A DNA stretch of 64,000 nt, from the NCBI RefSeq assembly GCF_018502385.1, contig NZ_CP075523.1:1426001-1490000 (forward strand), given 5' to 3'. The notes beneath the pieces were generated by a model. The model was not told the DNA's origin and searched no databases. It saw nothing but the letters and a program-made list of their open reading frames with translations. Shown here in pieces: positions 35,576 through 45,091 of the stretch (the first letter of the stretch is position 1; each line of letters opens with the position of its first letter). Source of the stretch: Synechococcus sp. LA31. GTDB taxonomy: Bacteria > Cyanobacteriota > Cyanobacteriia > PCC-6307 > Cyanobiaceae. Both the position numbers and the translations under genes were made by a program.

Positions 35576-37065
35576 GCCAGGCCTGGGCCGACCACCTCGA
35601 TCTGCTGATCCGGGCGCGAACCCCCATCCTCTGGATCCGCAGCCAGGAAGAGGAGCGCATCGCCGCCCTGCTCAGCGCTGCCGCCAAGCGCCTGGGCAAC
35701 CGTGCGCTTGCCCGCTGGGATTTCATTAGTGGCCTCACTGGCTGGCCCGGCCGCGATGGGGAGGCCGCCCGCAATCCCCTCGCCGCTCTCGACAGCCTGG
35801 CCGCTCTGCCCGCCGACCAACCGGCCCTGCTGGTGCTGCACGACTTCCATCGCTACAGCGATGACGCCAGCATCTGCCGCAAGCTGCGCAACCTGGCCAC
35901 AAGCCTCCGCCAGCAACCTCACACCCTTGTGATCACAGCTGCCGAATGGCAGCTGCCGCGAGATCTGGAGGAATGCATCACCCTGCTGGATCTGCCCCTG
36001 CCGGATCAGCAGGAGATCGAAACGCTGCTGCGCAGCATCGCCCAGGCCTGCGGCCAAAGCATGGAAGGGGAACTGCTCGAGCAGCTCAGCCACAGCTGCA
36101 GCGGCCTCAGTGCGCAGCGCATCCGCCAGGTGGCCGCCCGGGGCTTAGCCAGCCGCGGCCAGCTCGGCTTGGCGGATCTCGAGGAGGTGCTGGAGGAAAA
36201 ACGCCAGGCCATCGCCCGCAGTGAGCTGCTGGAGTACTGCCCCACAGAAGCCACCCCCGCCGACATCGGTGGCCTTGATGGCCTCAAGCGTTGGCTGGAG
36301 CAACGCCACATGGCCTTCAGCGATGAAGCCCGCCGCTACGGGCTACCGCTGCCGCGGGGCGTGCTGCTGGTGGGCCCGCAGGGCACCGGCAAATCGCTCA
36401 CAGCCAAAGCCATCGCCCACAGCTGGGCCATGCCGCTGCTGCGGCTGGATGTGGGGCGATTGTTTGCCGGGCTTGTGGGGGCCTCAGAAGCGCGCACGCG
36501 CGACATGATCCAACGGGCTGAAGCGATGGCCCCCTGCGTGCTCTGGATCGATGAGATCGAGAAGGGCTTCGGCGCAGCGGGCGATGGCCGCAGCGATGGC
36601 GGCACGAGCCAGCGCGTGCTGGCCAGCCTGCTCACCTGGATGGCCGAAAAGAGCAGCGCCGTGTTTGTAGTGGCCACCGCCAATGGCGTGGAGAAGCTGC
36701 CACCGGAGCTACTCCGCAAAGGCCGCTTCGATGAGATTTTCCTGCTGGATCTCCCCGATGCAACCGAGCGCAACGCCATCCTTGATCTGCAACTTCGCCG
36801 GCGGCGCCCCGATCACAGCCTGCCGCTGGAGGTGGTGGTAGATCGCACGGCGGGCTTCTCCGGTGCCGAACTCGAGCAGGTGGTGATCGAAGCAATGCAC
36901 CAGGCCTTCAGCGAGCAGCGCGAATTTGGCGAGAGCGATCTGATCAGCGCCGCCGCCCAGTTGGTGCCGCTATCGCGAACGGCGCGGGAACAACTCGAAG
37001 CCCTGCAGCAGTGGGCCAGCAGCGGCCGTGCCCGGCCTGCCTCCACCCGTCAGCCCGCGGGCTGA
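35572..37065 (+). CDS. AAA+ ATPase, Ycf46-like
   Basis: This is a 497-residue AAA+ protein. An N-terminal non-canonical domain (1-220, DHLDLLIRARTPILWIRSQEEER) is followed by a full ATPase module: Walker A GVLLVGPQGTGKSLTAKAIA, Walker B VLWIDEIEKGFGAAG, sensor 1 FVVATANGVEKLPPELLRKGRFDEIF with arginine finger, and sensor 2 FSGAELEQVVIEAM. Cyanobacterial and algal Ycf46 proteins share this layout and are implicated in inorganic-carbon-responsive photosynthetic adjustment. I start at ATG 35572, overlapping the DUF177 stop. Confidence 0.92.
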   Translation: MSQAWADHLDLLIRARTPILWIRSQEEERIAALLSAAAKRLGNRALARWDFISGLTGWPGRDGEAARNPLAALDSLAALPADQPALLVLHDFHRYSDDASICRKLRNLATSLRQQPHTLVITAAEWQLPRDLEECITLLDLPLPDQQEIETLLRSIAQACGQSMEGELLEQLSHSCSGLSAQRIRQVAARGLASRGQLGLADLEEVLEEKRQAIARSELLEYCPTEATPADIGGLDGLKRWLEQRHMAFSDEARRYGLPLPRGVLLVGPQGTGKSLTAKAIAHSWAMPLLRLDVGRLFAGLVGASEARTRDMIQRAEAMAPCVLWIDEIEKGFGAAGDGRSDGGTSQRVLASLLTWMAEKSSAVFVVATANGVEKLPPELLRKGRFDEIFLLDLPDATERNAILDLQLRRRRPDHSLPLEVVVDRTAGFSGAELEQVVIEAMHQAFSEQREFGESDLISAAAQLVPLSRTAREQLEALQQWASSGRARPASTRQPAG

Positions 37066-37158
37066 CATTGCGGGGCGTAACGAACACCAACGCCAGGTAA
37101 AGATGCCGGGCCCAGATGTCTGGGGGCCAGCAAGCTGCTCGCAATCGATCCTCTGGTC

Positions 37159-37320
37159 ATGGAGCAACGCCCCGCCATCACCACCCAATTGGCCGTGGCC
37201 TGCCTCGGCGCCGGTGTGATCACCAGCTTTGCTGTCGCCCAGGGCCAGAATCCGATCACCGCCCTGAGCATCACCCTGTTCTCAGCGATCGCCGCTGTGA
37301 TGGTGGGCCAGGTGATGTGA
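37159..37320 (+). CDS. Small membrane protein, 53 residues
   Basis: This short gene begins MEQRPAITTQLAVACLGAG and encodes two hydrophobic segments (about 10-29 and 34-52), ending MVGQVM with TGA at 37318-37320. The codon pattern is that of the flanking genes, and another small membrane-protein gene follows after 13 bases. I recognise no family. It is probably a real small two-helix protein and could associate with a larger complex. Confidence is moderate because small ORFs are easily mistaken. Confidence 0.6.
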   Translation: MEQRPAITTQLAVACLGAGVITSFAVAQGQNPITALSITLFSAIAAVMVGQVM

Positions 37321-37333
37321 GGGAGAGCCAGCC

Positions 37334-37591
37334 GTGACCAGCCTCAACGACGCCAGACAGCAGGCGATCCGCCGCCTCAGCCAAAAGCGCGCCTACCGCA
37401 GCCAGGTGCAGCAATACCTGCTCGTCAACGCCGTGCTGATTGTGATCTGGGCCGCCACCGGTCGTGGCTATTTCTGGCCGATCTGGCCGATCTTCGGCTG
37501 GGGACTCAGCCTGGTGATCCAGGGCTGGAAGCTCACCCACCCCGTTCGCCCCTTCAGCGACGCTGAGATCCAGAGCGAAATGGAGCGCTGA
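37334..37591 (+). CDS. 2TM domain protein
   Basis: This 85-residue protein (GTG start at 37334) has an amphipathic, basic N-terminus (ARQQAIRRLSQKRAYRSQV) and two transmembrane segments, QQYLLVNAVLIVIWAATGRG and FWPIWPIFGWGLSLVIQGWKL. This matches the 2TM domain family, where such modules often sit beside sensor kinases; here it stands alone. It follows the 53-residue membrane protein by 13 bases and is probably cotranscribed. Function unknown. Confidence 0.8.
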   Translation: MTSLNDARQQAIRRLSQKRAYRSQVQQYLLVNAVLIVIWAATGRGYFWPIWPIFGWGLSLVIQGWKLTHPVRPFSDAEIQSEMER

Positions 37592-37652
37592 TTCGGTCGA
37601 CGGCAATCGCTGAGCCCAGCTGCGGTAGACCAACCGAGTTGCGACCCACCGC

Positions 37653-38837
37653 GTGATCCACACCTCCTCCTCAGGGCTGCGTGATCGTTGCCCGGCACTG
37701 GCCAACAAGACCTACTTCAACTACGGGGGGCAGGGCCCACTACCCACACCCGCCCTGGATGCAATCACCGCCAGCTGGCGCAGGATTCAGGAGTTGGGCC
37801 CCTTCACCACAGAGGTCTGGCCGTTCATCGAGCAGGAAACAGCACGGGTCCGTCAGGCCATGGCCGGCCTCTGCGGCGTGGGAACCCATCGGCTGGCCCT
37901 CACCGAAAACGTGACCAGCGGCTGTGTGCTGCCGCTCTGGGGCCTGCCCTGGCAAAGCGGTGATCAGCTGCTGCTCAGCGATTGCGAGCACCCGGGCGTG
38001 GTGGCGGCCTGCCGGGAACTGGCCCGGCGGGAAGGGTTGGACATCCGGAGGCTGGCACTACTCGAGCTCTGCCGCCGCACCCCCCAGTCCCAGCTGGATG
38101 CGGCGGTGCTGCAGTCGCTGGAGGAGGCCCTCACTCCCCGCACCCGGCTAGTGGCGCTCTCACATCTGCTCTGGAACAGCGGCAGCGTGATGCCGATCGC
38201 AACGGTGGCGCAGCGGCTGCAGCAGCACGGCAATCAGCCCTGGCTGCTGGTGGATGCCGCCCAGTCGATGGGATCAATGCCGGTGGCTGAGGCCGCCAGG
38301 GCCGCCGATATTTATGCCTTCACGGGTCATAAATGGTGCTGCGGCCCGGAGGGCCTCGGTGGCGTAGCCCTCTCCGAACGGCTGCTGGAGCAGGCCCAGC
38401 CCACCTTGATCGGCTGGCGCAGCCTCAGAGACGAAAGCAGCGGCGGCAGCCACTGGCACAGCGATGCCCGCCGCTTTGAAGTGGCCACCTCCTGCGTGCC
38501 GCTTTGCAGCGGCCTAAGCGCATCGCTGGAACTCCTGGCCAGTGCCGGTTCCGATGCCGATCGGCTCATGCAGATTCAAGCCTGCAGCAGGCTGCTCTGG
38601 CAGGGACTGCAAGCGATTGCTGGTGTCGAGACCCTGCTGCCGGAGCCGCCACCGGCCGGCCTCGTGAGCTTCACACTGGAGGGGATCAGCACCCAAGATG
38701 CCGTTCAAGCCCTCGGCGAGCAGCAGATCTGGATCCGTCGTCTCGATGATCCGGACTGCCTGCGGGCCTGCACCCACATCACAACCTCAGCGTCCGAGGT
38801 AGAGCGGCTGCTGGAAGCCATCACAAAGCTGACCTGA
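37653..38837 (+). CDS. Class V aminotransferase / cysteine-type C-S lyase-like protein
   Basis: This 394-residue PLP enzyme has a GTG start at 37653. NYGGQGPLPTPALDAI, LSDCEHPGVVAACRELA, SHLLWNSGSVMPI and DAAQSMGSMPV form the cofactor pocket, and the PLP lysine is in FTGHKWCCGPEGLGG. It resembles the cyanobacterial C-DES/CefD group, which cleaves cystine and can donate sulfur to Fe-S assembly, rather than IscS or SufS; the SufS-type catalytic cysteine loop is absent. Substrate assignment is inference. It converges on aqpZ with 28 bases between. Confidence 0.85.
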   Translation: MIHTSSSGLRDRCPALANKTYFNYGGQGPLPTPALDAITASWRRIQELGPFTTEVWPFIEQETARVRQAMAGLCGVGTHRLALTENVTSGCVLPLWGLPWQSGDQLLLSDCEHPGVVAACRELARREGLDIRRLALLELCRRTPQSQLDAAVLQSLEEALTPRTRLVALSHLLWNSGSVMPIATVAQRLQQHGNQPWLLVDAAQSMGSMPVAEAARAADIYAFTGHKWCCGPEGLGGVALSERLLEQAQPTLIGWRSLRDESSGGSHWHSDARRFEVATSCVPLCSGLSASLELLASAGSDADRLMQIQACSRLLWQGLQAIAGVETLLPEPPPAGLVSFTLEGISTQDAVQALGEQQIWIRRLDDPDCLRACTHITTSASEVERLLEAITKLT

Positions 38838-38865
38838 AGCGGGCACTCAGGGGCCGCCACCAACG

Positions 38866-39603
38866 TCAGTCGCGTCCGTCAAGCAGCTGACGCTGCACCC
38901 AGCCCGCCAGCACTGCACCCACGATCGGGGCTAGCCAGAACAGCCACAGCTGACTCACGGCCTCACCGCCTGCCCACAGCGCCACACCGGTGCTCCGGGC
39001 CGGATTCACCGAGGTGTTGGTGACGGGAATGCTGATCAGGTGGATCAGCGTGAGGGACAGACCGATGGGCACACCGGCAAACCCTGCGGGTGCCTTGTGA
39101 TGCGTGGCGCCAAGGATCACCAGCAGAAAGATGAACGTAAGCACCACCTCGATCACCAGCGCAGAGATCAGGCCATAACCACCCGGTGAGTGGGCACCGA
39201 AACCATTGGTGGCCAGCGGGTTGGAACCCGACAGGTCAAAGCCGGGGCGACCGGAGGCGATGGCATAGAGCAGACCGCCGGCGATCAGCCCGCCCAGCAT
39301 CTGGGCAGCGAGATAAGGCAGGAGCTCCGCAGCGCGGAAGCGGCCGCTGGCCCAGAGGCCAAAACTGACCGCCGGGTTGATGTGGCAGCCGGAGATATGG
39401 CCGATGGCGAACACCATCACCAACAGCGTCAGACCAAACGCCAGCGATACCCCCAAAAAACCCAGCCCCAAGGGGTTGGTCTCAACTTGGGCATAGGGAA
39501 AAACTGCAGCCAGCACAGCACTTCCACACCCCCCGAAGACCAGCACAAACGTTCCGATCGATTCAGCCAGACACTTCCTCGATAGAGGTGGGGACTGGGC
39601 CAT
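38866..39603 (-). CDS. aqpZ: Aquaporin Z-type water channel
   Basis: This 245-residue six-helix channel has both NPA loops ([15 protein letters not shown] and [12 protein letters not shown]). The segment [18 protein letters not shown] is the same as in E. coli AqpZ, giving the conserved His, Thr and Arg of the narrow water-type selectivity filter, so it should conduct water rather than glycerol. I start at ATG 39603 ([10 protein letters not shown]); six extra residues are possible upstream. It lies about 105 bases from murE. Confidence 0.93.
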   Translation of the reverse strand: MAQSPPLSRKCLAESIGTFVLVFGGCGSAVLAAVFPYAQVETNPLGLGFLGVSLAFGLTLLVMVFAIGHISGCHINPAVSFGLWASGRFRAAELLPYLAAQMLGGLIAGGLLYAIASGRPGFDLSGSNPLATNGFGAHSPGGYGLISALVIEVVLTFIFLLVILGATHHKAPAGFAGVPIGLSLTLIHLISIPVTNTSVNPARSTGVALWAGGEAVSQLWLFWLAPIVGAVLAGWVQRQLLDGRD

Positions 39604-39708
39604 GCTCCGCTCACTGCACAACAGCTCGATCGGACGCTATGGAGATTCCCGGATGGTGCCTGCTAGCACTGCACTTCTCCATCGCAACCACAGCCCGCAG
39701 GCCAAGCA

Positions 39709-41229
39709 TCAGCAGGGCCGAAGCCGCAGCGCCTTCTCCGCCTCTTCCCGATCGTCGAAGTGCACCTTGCGGGTGCCCAGGATCTGATAATCCTCGTGGC
39801 CCTTTCCAGCGATCAGCACCAAATCATCGCCCCCTGCTGAGGCGATCACCTCAGCGATCGCCCGACTGCGATCGGCCTCAACCAACAGAGCGGTGCCGGC
39901 GGGAATCCCAGCAACCACATCATCAAGAATCTGCTGAGCATCCTCGGTGCGGGGGTTATCGGAGGTGACCACCACCTGATCGGCCAGTCGCGCCGCGATC
40001 GCGCCCATCTGCGGCCGCTTGCCGCGGTCGCGATCACCACCGCAGCCAAAGACGCAGATCAGCCGCCCACCCGACACGAAGGGGCGGCAGGCCTGAAGCG
40101 AACTCTCGAGGCCATCGGGGGTGTGGGCGTAATCCACAAGCACGGTCGGCAGCGCGCTGCGGCATTCGGCGCGGCCCACGCTCACCCGCTCCATCCGGCC
40201 GGGGACGCCGCGGAAGCTGGCCAAACCCGCCAGCAGATTCACCAGAGGCAGGCCCTGCTGCAGCAGAGCCCCCACCGCCTGCAGCTGATTCATCAGGTTG
40301 AAGCGGCCCAGCAGGGGCGACTCAAACGCACCCCTGCCCAGCGGCGTCACCAGCACCCCAGAGACACCCTGTGCCGTGAACTGGAGCTGCTCCATCCGCA
40401 GTTCGGCGCTGCTGCCCTCCTCAAGGGAGCTGCGCCAGCAATGACTGCCGAGACGCTCAGCGAGCTGCTGGCCCCAGGGGTCGTCGACGTTCACCACCGC
40501 CGTGGAGTGGGCGTCATCGAGCTCCAGGCAAGCGGAGCCGAAGAGCGATGCCTTGGCCTCGAAGTAGGCCTGCATCGAGGGGTGATAGTCGAGATGGTCC
40601 TGGGTGAGGTTGGTGAAGACCGCGCCCGAGAAACGACAGCCACTCACCCGCTGCTGATCGAGGGCATGGGAGCTCACCTCCATCGCCCCCACCTGGGCCC
40701 CGGCCTCGGCGGCCTGGGCAAGCTGACCCTGCAGCACATCGGCAAAAGCCGTGGTGTGTTGAGCGGTCACGCTGTGACCCGGCCAGCGGTTCACCAACGT
40801 GCCAAACAAAGCCGATGGGGTGCCGCAGCAGGCCGCCAGATGCTCGATCAGATGGGTGGTGGTGGTTTTGCCGTTGGTGCCCGTCACCCCGATCAGATGC
40901 ATGCGCTGGCTGGGCTGCTGCCAAAACTCCGCCGCCAGCAGTCCACCCCAGCGGGCCACCGGATCGGCCACCACCAGCACCGGGTCTTGATCGGTAGGTG
41001 GGCAAGCCTGGGCAGCGGCGCGACCGATCACCGCGATCACAGCACCGGCCTGCAGCGCCTGGGGCCAGAAGATCCCCCCATCCACCTGTTCACCAGGCAG
41101 ACCCACAAACACCGTGCCAGGACCCACCCGGCGCGAATCGCAGCTCACGCTGGTGACATCCGCGTTGCTCAATCCGGGCGGCACCGCCAAGCCAACCTGA
41201 CGCAGCAGGGGGTGAAGCCGATCGGACAT
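39709..41229 (-). CDS. murE: UDP-N-acetylmuramoyl-tripeptide synthetase (meso-diaminopimelate-adding)
   Basis: It adds meso-diaminopimelate to UDP-MurNAc-L-Ala-D-Glu in peptidoglycan synthesis. The 506-residue Mur ligase has the ATP loop [14 protein letters not shown] (about 114-127), the [18 protein letters not shown] region, [12 protein letters not shown] and the DNPRTED motif that specifies meso-DAP over lysine. Length and domain order are normal. A long open frame on the opposite strand here is a shadow. It is separated by 108 bases from the glutaredoxin-like gene upstream on the same strand. Confidence 0.97.
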   Translation of the reverse strand: MSDRLHPLLRQVGLAVPPGLSNADVTSVSCDSRRVGPGTVFVGLPGEQVDGGIFWPQALQAGAVIAVIGRAAAQACPPTDQDPVLVVADPVARWGGLLAAEFWQQPSQRMHLIGVTGTNGKTTTTHLIEHLAACCGTPSALFGTLVNRWPGHSVTAQHTTAFADVLQGQLAQAAEAGAQVGAMEVSSHALDQQRVSGCRFSGAVFTNLTQDHLDYHPSMQAYFEAKASLFGSACLELDDAHSTAVVNVDDPWGQQLAERLGSHCWRSSLEEGSSAELRMEQLQFTAQGVSGVLVTPLGRGAFESPLLGRFNLMNQLQAVGALLQQGLPLVNLLAGLASFRGVPGRMERVSVGRAECRSALPTVLVDYAHTPDGLESSLQACRPFVSGGRLICVFGCGGDRDRGKRPQMGAIAARLADQVVVTSDNPRTEDAQQILDDVVAGIPAGTALLVEADRSRAIAEVIASAGGDDLVLIAGKGHEDYQILGTRKVHFDDREEAEKALRLRPC

Positions 41230-41337
41230 GGCGGCGACGCTGATGTGCTTGTTTTAGGCGCATTCAGCCGCCGCCAGGTTGCCGCTGCAACCAGTCTTGT
41301 GAGCCTCAGACAAGACAGCAGCCGGTCCGGACCTGAT

Positions 41338-41592
41338 TCAGAGCGCGCCCTGTTGCTCCAGCCAGGCACGCAACTGCGGCGGACTGAGCCGAGGCGAGAC
41401 CCGCGGCAGCACCGCTTCAGCCTCGCCCTGCCGCAGCAGCAGCACCGGCACCTCAAGGTCGAAACGGGTCAGAAGCTGAGGGTGGCTATCTACATCGATG
41501 CGCTCAAACAGCACCGCAGAGGCGGTGAGCTTCTCCTCCAACCCCTGGCAGAGGCAGCACCCATCGCGGGTGATCAACACGAGCTGCGCCAT
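41338..41592 (-). CDS. Glutaredoxin-like (DUF836) protein
   Basis: This 84-residue thioredoxin-fold protein begins [22 protein letters not shown] with the redox motif CCLC (CxxC), followed by FERIDVDSHPQLLTRFDLEVPVLLL, where VPV supplies the cis-proline. This is the DUF836/glutaredoxin-like family, common in cyanobacteria. It is preceded by yidD with an ATGA overlap. The seven residues upstream of the chosen ATG (41592) lie inside yidD and are not needed. Confidence 0.88.
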   Translation of the reverse strand: MAQLVLITRDGCCLCQGLEEKLTASAVLFERIDVDSHPQLLTRFDLEVPVLLLRQGEAEAVLPRVSPRLSPPQLRAWLEQQGAL

Positions 41593-41819
41593 CAATCGGG
41601 CACCGGGTCGCACCCGCAGGGGGTGAAGGGATGGCAGCGCAGCAAACGCCGCAGCGTGAGCCAGCTGCCCCGCCAGGGGCCGTGGCGCTCGATCGCCTCC
41701 AACCCGTAGGCACTACAGCTTGGGATGAAGCGGCAGCGCGGCGGGCCCAGCAGCGGCGAGATGAAGGAGCGATACAAGCCGATCAGGGCCAGCAGCAACC
41801 GTTGCAGCAGCAGGTTCAT
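41592..41819 (-). CDS. yidD: Membrane protein insertion efficiency factor YidD
   Basis: This small (75-residue) protein assists YidC-dependent membrane insertion. From ATG 41819 it reads [25 protein letters not shown] and then the family signature [25 protein letters not shown] in part, with [13 protein letters not shown] at the C-terminus. The cysteines and the SCSxY motif are diagnostic. In many bacteria yidD sits in the rpmH-rnpA-yidC operon; here it is about 7 kb away beside a glutaredoxin-like gene and is divergent from rpsD. Confidence 0.93.
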   Translation of the reverse strand: MNLLLQRLLLALIGLYRSFISPLLGPPRCRFIPSCSAYGLEAIERHGPWRGSWLTLRRLLRCHPFTPCGCDPVPD

Positions 41820-41977
41820 GGGCGGCAGAGGGAAGGGCCTGGGCTGAGCGATAAGATCATCAACTGGCGTGGCGACAGCCCGCGGGTTGAGCTGTCTGCT
41901 TCGCGAGATTCTCGCAAGGCGGTTCACCTGCATCCGGCTCGCCGCCATGCCTGATTGCCCAACCATCACGGTTTTCT

Positions 41978-42586
41978 ATGTCTCGCTACCGCGGCCCTCG
42001 CCTGAGGATTACGCGGCGCTTGGGAGACCTTCCCGGTCTCACCCGTAAGTCCGCCAAGCGGTCTTATCCCCCCGGTCAGCACGGCCAAGCCCGTCGCAAG
42101 CGCTCCGAATACGCCATCCGCCTCGAAGAGAAGCAAAAGCTTCGCTTCAACTACGGCATCTCCGAGCGTCAGCTCGTGCGCTACGTGAAGAAAGCGCGCG
42201 CTCAGGAAGGTTCCACCGGAACCAACCTGCTGAAGCTGCTGGAGAACCGTCTCGACAATGTGTGCTTCCGCCTCGGCTTCGGCCCCACCGTTCCCGGTGC
42301 CCGTCAGCTGGTGAACCATGGCCACGTGACCGTGAACGGCCGCGTCGTGGATATCGCCAGCTACCAGTGCAAAGCCGGTGATGTGGTGGCCATCCGCGAG
42401 CGCAAGCAGAGCAAGAAGCTGGCTGAAGGCAACCTGGAATTCCCAGGTCTGGCCAACATCCCTCCCCACCTCGAGCTCGACAAGAACAAGCAGGTCGCCA
42501 AGGTGATCAGCAAATGCGAGCGTGAGTGGGTCGCCCTCGAAATCAACGAACTGCTGGTGGTGGAGTTCTACTCCCGCAAGGTGTGA
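41978..42586 (+). CDS. rpsD: Ribosomal protein S4
   Basis: This 202-residue primary 16S-binding protein of the small subunit begins [20 protein letters not shown]. The S4 RNA-binding module is at about 90-150 ([28 protein letters not shown]), and it ends in the conserved [11 protein letters not shown]. It is a single-gene unit bounded by a strong hairpin terminator at 42639-42664 and by the divergent yidD. Length and start are normal for cyanobacteria. Confidence 0.98.
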   Translation: MSRYRGPRLRITRRLGDLPGLTRKSAKRSYPPGQHGQARRKRSEYAIRLEEKQKLRFNYGISERQLVRYVKKARAQEGSTGTNLLKLLENRLDNVCFRLGFGPTVPGARQLVNHGHVTVNGRVVDIASYQCKAGDVVAIRERKQSKKLAEGNLEFPGLANIPPHLELDKNKQVAKVISKCEREWVALEINELLVVEFYSRKV

Positions 42587-42638
42587 TCAACGGGCTGTCG
42601 ATGGCAGCCCCCAAAACACCTCAATCAGTTCAGCGCAT

Positions 42639-42664
42639 GCCCGGCCATCATGGCCGGGCTTTTT
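42639..42664 (+). terminator. Rho-independent terminator of rpsD
   Basis: This is a perfect inverted repeat, GCCCGGCCAT / ATGGCCGGGC, at 42639-42648 and 42650-42659, followed by five T residues. It lies 53 bases after the rpsD stop, with no other gene in between. Confidence 0.9.
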
Positions 42665-42691
42665 CGTGCTGAAAGCGCCCTTGAGGCGTCA

Positions 42692-43576
42692 TCACCCCCC
42701 GATCAACGCTTCAAGCGCGGTGGTGACATCCGGCTGACGCATCAGTGATTCGCCCACCAGCACGGCATCGGCGCCAGCGCTCTGAACACGATCGAGGTCA
42801 TCGCGGTTGAACAGGCCCGATTCGCTCACCAGCAGGCAGCCCTTGGCGCGAATCTGCTCGCCATAGCGTTCGGTGAGCTGCTCGGTGGTGGCGAGATCGG
42901 TCTCGAAGGTGGCCAGGTTGCGGTTATTGATGCCGATGAGCTGCACCCCATCGAGTGCAAGCACCCGCTCGAGCTCAGCTGCGTCATGCACTTCAACCAG
43001 CACCGTGAGGCCGAGGGCTCGCGCCACCTTGAGCAGGTAAGCCATGTCGACATCCGTGAGGATCGCCGCAATCAGTAAGGCGGCATCGGCGCCTGCTGCG
43101 CGGGCCTGATACAGCTGATAGGGGGAAAGGATGAAATCTTTGCAGAGCAACGGCAGGTCAACCACCTGGCGCACCTGCACCAGCACCTCAAAGCCGCCCT
43201 GGAAGAACTGCTTATCGGTGAGCACCGACAAACAGCTGGCTCCACCAGCCGCATAGCCCCGAGCGATGACCTCGGGATCGAAATCCTCGCGGATCACGCC
43301 TTTGCTAGGGCTCGCCTTTTTCACTTCGGCAATCACTGCCGGTTTGCGGCAGGCCGCTTTCAGCGCAGCCAAAAAGTCACGGGTGGAGGGAAGGGCCGCC
43401 ACCTGTTTCTTCAACTGCTCAAGGGTCACCCGGTCGCGGGCACTGGTCACCTCGCGATCCTTTTCCCAAACGATCTTTTCGAGAATGTTGCGCGGTTCGC
43501 TCTCCTCATGGGGGATGGCGTATTCAAGGTGCGCCACTTTCACCTTTGGATTGGGCGGCCGGCGGCGGATCTCCAT
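42692..43576 (-). CDS. trpC: Indole-3-glycerol phosphate synthase
   Basis: It closes the indole ring in tryptophan synthesis from CdRP. The 294-residue TIM-barrel protein has the usual cyanobacterial N-terminal extension ([19 protein letters not shown]). Catalytic residues are visible in [17 protein letters not shown] (Lys, Ser), [14 protein letters not shown] (Lys), [10 protein letters not shown] (Glu), [11 protein letters not shown] (Asn) and LVSESGL (Glu, Ser). It is downstream of lpdA on the same strand by 37 bases, with no other trp gene nearby. Confidence 0.96.
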   Translation of the reverse strand: MEIRRRPPNPKVKVAHLEYAIPHEESEPRNILEKIVWEKDREVTSARDRVTLEQLKKQVAALPSTRDFLAALKAACRKPAVIAEVKKASPSKGVIREDFDPEVIARGYAAGGASCLSVLTDKQFFQGGFEVLVQVRQVVDLPLLCKDFILSPYQLYQARAAGADAALLIAAILTDVDMAYLLKVARALGLTVLVEVHDAAELERVLALDGVQLIGINNRNLATFETDLATTEQLTERYGEQIRAKGCLLVSESGLFNRDDLDRVQSAGADAVLVGESLMRQPDVTTALEALIGG

Positions 43577-43613
43577 CGGTTAACGCGTCGTAGGAAAAAA
43601 GGATTGGATTCAA

Positions 43614-45056
43614 TCAGGCTGCGACAGCCATGGCGGCCTGTTTGTAGGCCACTTCCACCACTTCACTCAGGGTGGGGTGAGTATGCACTTCATTGGCCAG
43701 CTGCTTCACGCTCTGGCGGCGGGCCACAGCGTTGGCGATCTCCTGGATCAGATCAGCAGCGTGCAAGCCATAGATGTGAGCGCCGAGCACCTCGCCGGTG
43801 CTCTTGTTGAACAGCAGCTTCATCAGTCCGTCGCTCTCCAGCTCAGCCAAGGCTTTGGAATTGGCTTTGAAGTAGCTGCGCACCGCGCCGAGATCAAAGC
43901 CCTCCTTAGCAGCGAGATCCTTGGCATCGGCTTCACTCAGGCCCACCGAGCTGATCTCGGGGTGCGTGAAGGTGGCGGCGGGGATCGAGCGATAGTCGAT
44001 CGCGCGGGGGTGGCCCAGGATGTTGTCCACCGCCACGGTGCCCTGGGCAGCCGCGGTGTGCGCCAGCATCATCTTGCCGGTCACATCACCCACGGCCCAC
44101 AGATGCGGCACCGGGTCACCATTCACCAGCACCCTCAGCTGATCATCCACGGGGATAAAACCGCGGTTGGTTTCGATGCCGCAGGCTTCGAGATTCAGAC
44201 CCTTGCTGCTGGGTACCCGGCCGGTGGCCACCAGCACCGCATCCACCTCCAGGGTTTCCACGGGCTCTTTGGTCTGCATATCCACCAGCTCGATCTGCAC
44301 TGGAGCCCCCGGCTTGATCGACTTAGCCAAAACGCCTGAGCGGGCGTCGATATCGCGGCCGTCGATCAGATTGCGGGCAGCGATCTTGGCGATGTCGGGA
44401 TCAAAGGTGGGCATCACCCGATCGAGAGCCTCGATCATGGTGACTTCACAGCCGAGAGCGGTGTACACGTCGGCGAATTCCAGCCCGATATAGCCGCTGC
44501 CGATGATCGCCAGCCAGCGGGGCAACCATTCGAGGCTCACCGCCTCGTCGCTGGTGAACACGGTGCGGCCATCGGTTTCGATGCCAGGCGGCACAAACGG
44601 ATCAGAACCGGTGGCGATGATCACGTCGCGGCTGCTCAGCACGCGGTCGACGCCGTTGATCTCGCGCACGCCCACCTTCTGGGGGCCTTCCAGGCGGCCA
44701 CTGCCACGAATGATCGTGACGCCAGCGCGCTCCAGGGTTTTGGTGAGGTTGCCGCGAATGGTGGCCACCAGCTGATTGGCGTGGTCGGCGATCTTTTGGC
44801 GCTCGAAACGCACGGGCGCGGCATGAATGCCGAAACCCTTCAGGTGCTCGGCATCGGCCAGCTCACGCACGCGGCCGCTGGCGGCCAGCAGTGCCTTGGA
44901 GGGAACGCAGCCGCGGTTTACGCAGGTGCCGCCCATGTCGCGGCTTTCGATGATCGCCGTGCTCAGGCCATGCTCAGCGGCATGTTTGGCAGCGTCGAAG
45001 CCGCCATAGCCGGCGCCGATCACGATCACATCAAAGTCGAAGCTGCCTTCGCTCAC
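43614..45056 (-). CDS. lpdA: Dihydrolipoamide dehydrogenase
   Basis: This is the E3 component of pyruvate dehydrogenase and, in cyanobacteria, probably of glycine decarboxylase. The 480-residue flavoprotein has the FAD-binding FDVIVIGAGYGGFDAA, the redox disulfide in GGTCVNRGCVPSKALLA, the NAD-binding GSGYIGLEFA, and the C-terminal His-Glu dyad region ANEVHTHPTLSEVV. The CVNRGC spacing is that of cyanobacterial and chloroplast LPDs. It lies between trpC and the rRNA methyltransferase gene. Confidence 0.96.
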   Translation of the reverse strand: MSEGSFDFDVIVIGAGYGGFDAAKHAAEHGLSTAIIESRDMGGTCVNRGCVPSKALLAASGRVRELADAEHLKGFGIHAAPVRFERQKIADHANQLVATIRGNLTKTLERAGVTIIRGSGRLEGPQKVGVREINGVDRVLSSRDVIIATGSDPFVPPGIETDGRTVFTSDEAVSLEWLPRWLAIIGSGYIGLEFADVYTALGCEVTMIEALDRVMPTFDPDIAKIAARNLIDGRDIDARSGVLAKSIKPGAPVQIELVDMQTKEPVETLEVDAVLVATGRVPSSKGLNLEACGIETNRGFIPVDDQLRVLVNGDPVPHLWAVGDVTGKMMLAHTAAAQGTVAVDNILGHPRAIDYRSIPAATFTHPEISSVGLSEADAKDLAAKEGFDLGAVRSYFKANSKALAELESDGLMKLLFNKSTGEVLGAHIYGLHAADLIQEIANAVARRQSVKQLANEVHTHPTLSEVVEVAYKQAAMAVAA

Positions 45057-45091
45057 CAGTTGCCTGCTCAGTTGGCCGGCATTCTCTCCTG

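Noticed and set aside
40123-41709. 528-residue open frame on the plus strand
   Set aside because: It is antisense to murE and the glutaredoxin-like gene, has a Gln/His/Arg-rich composition typical of GC-rich shadows, and matches no fold I recognise.
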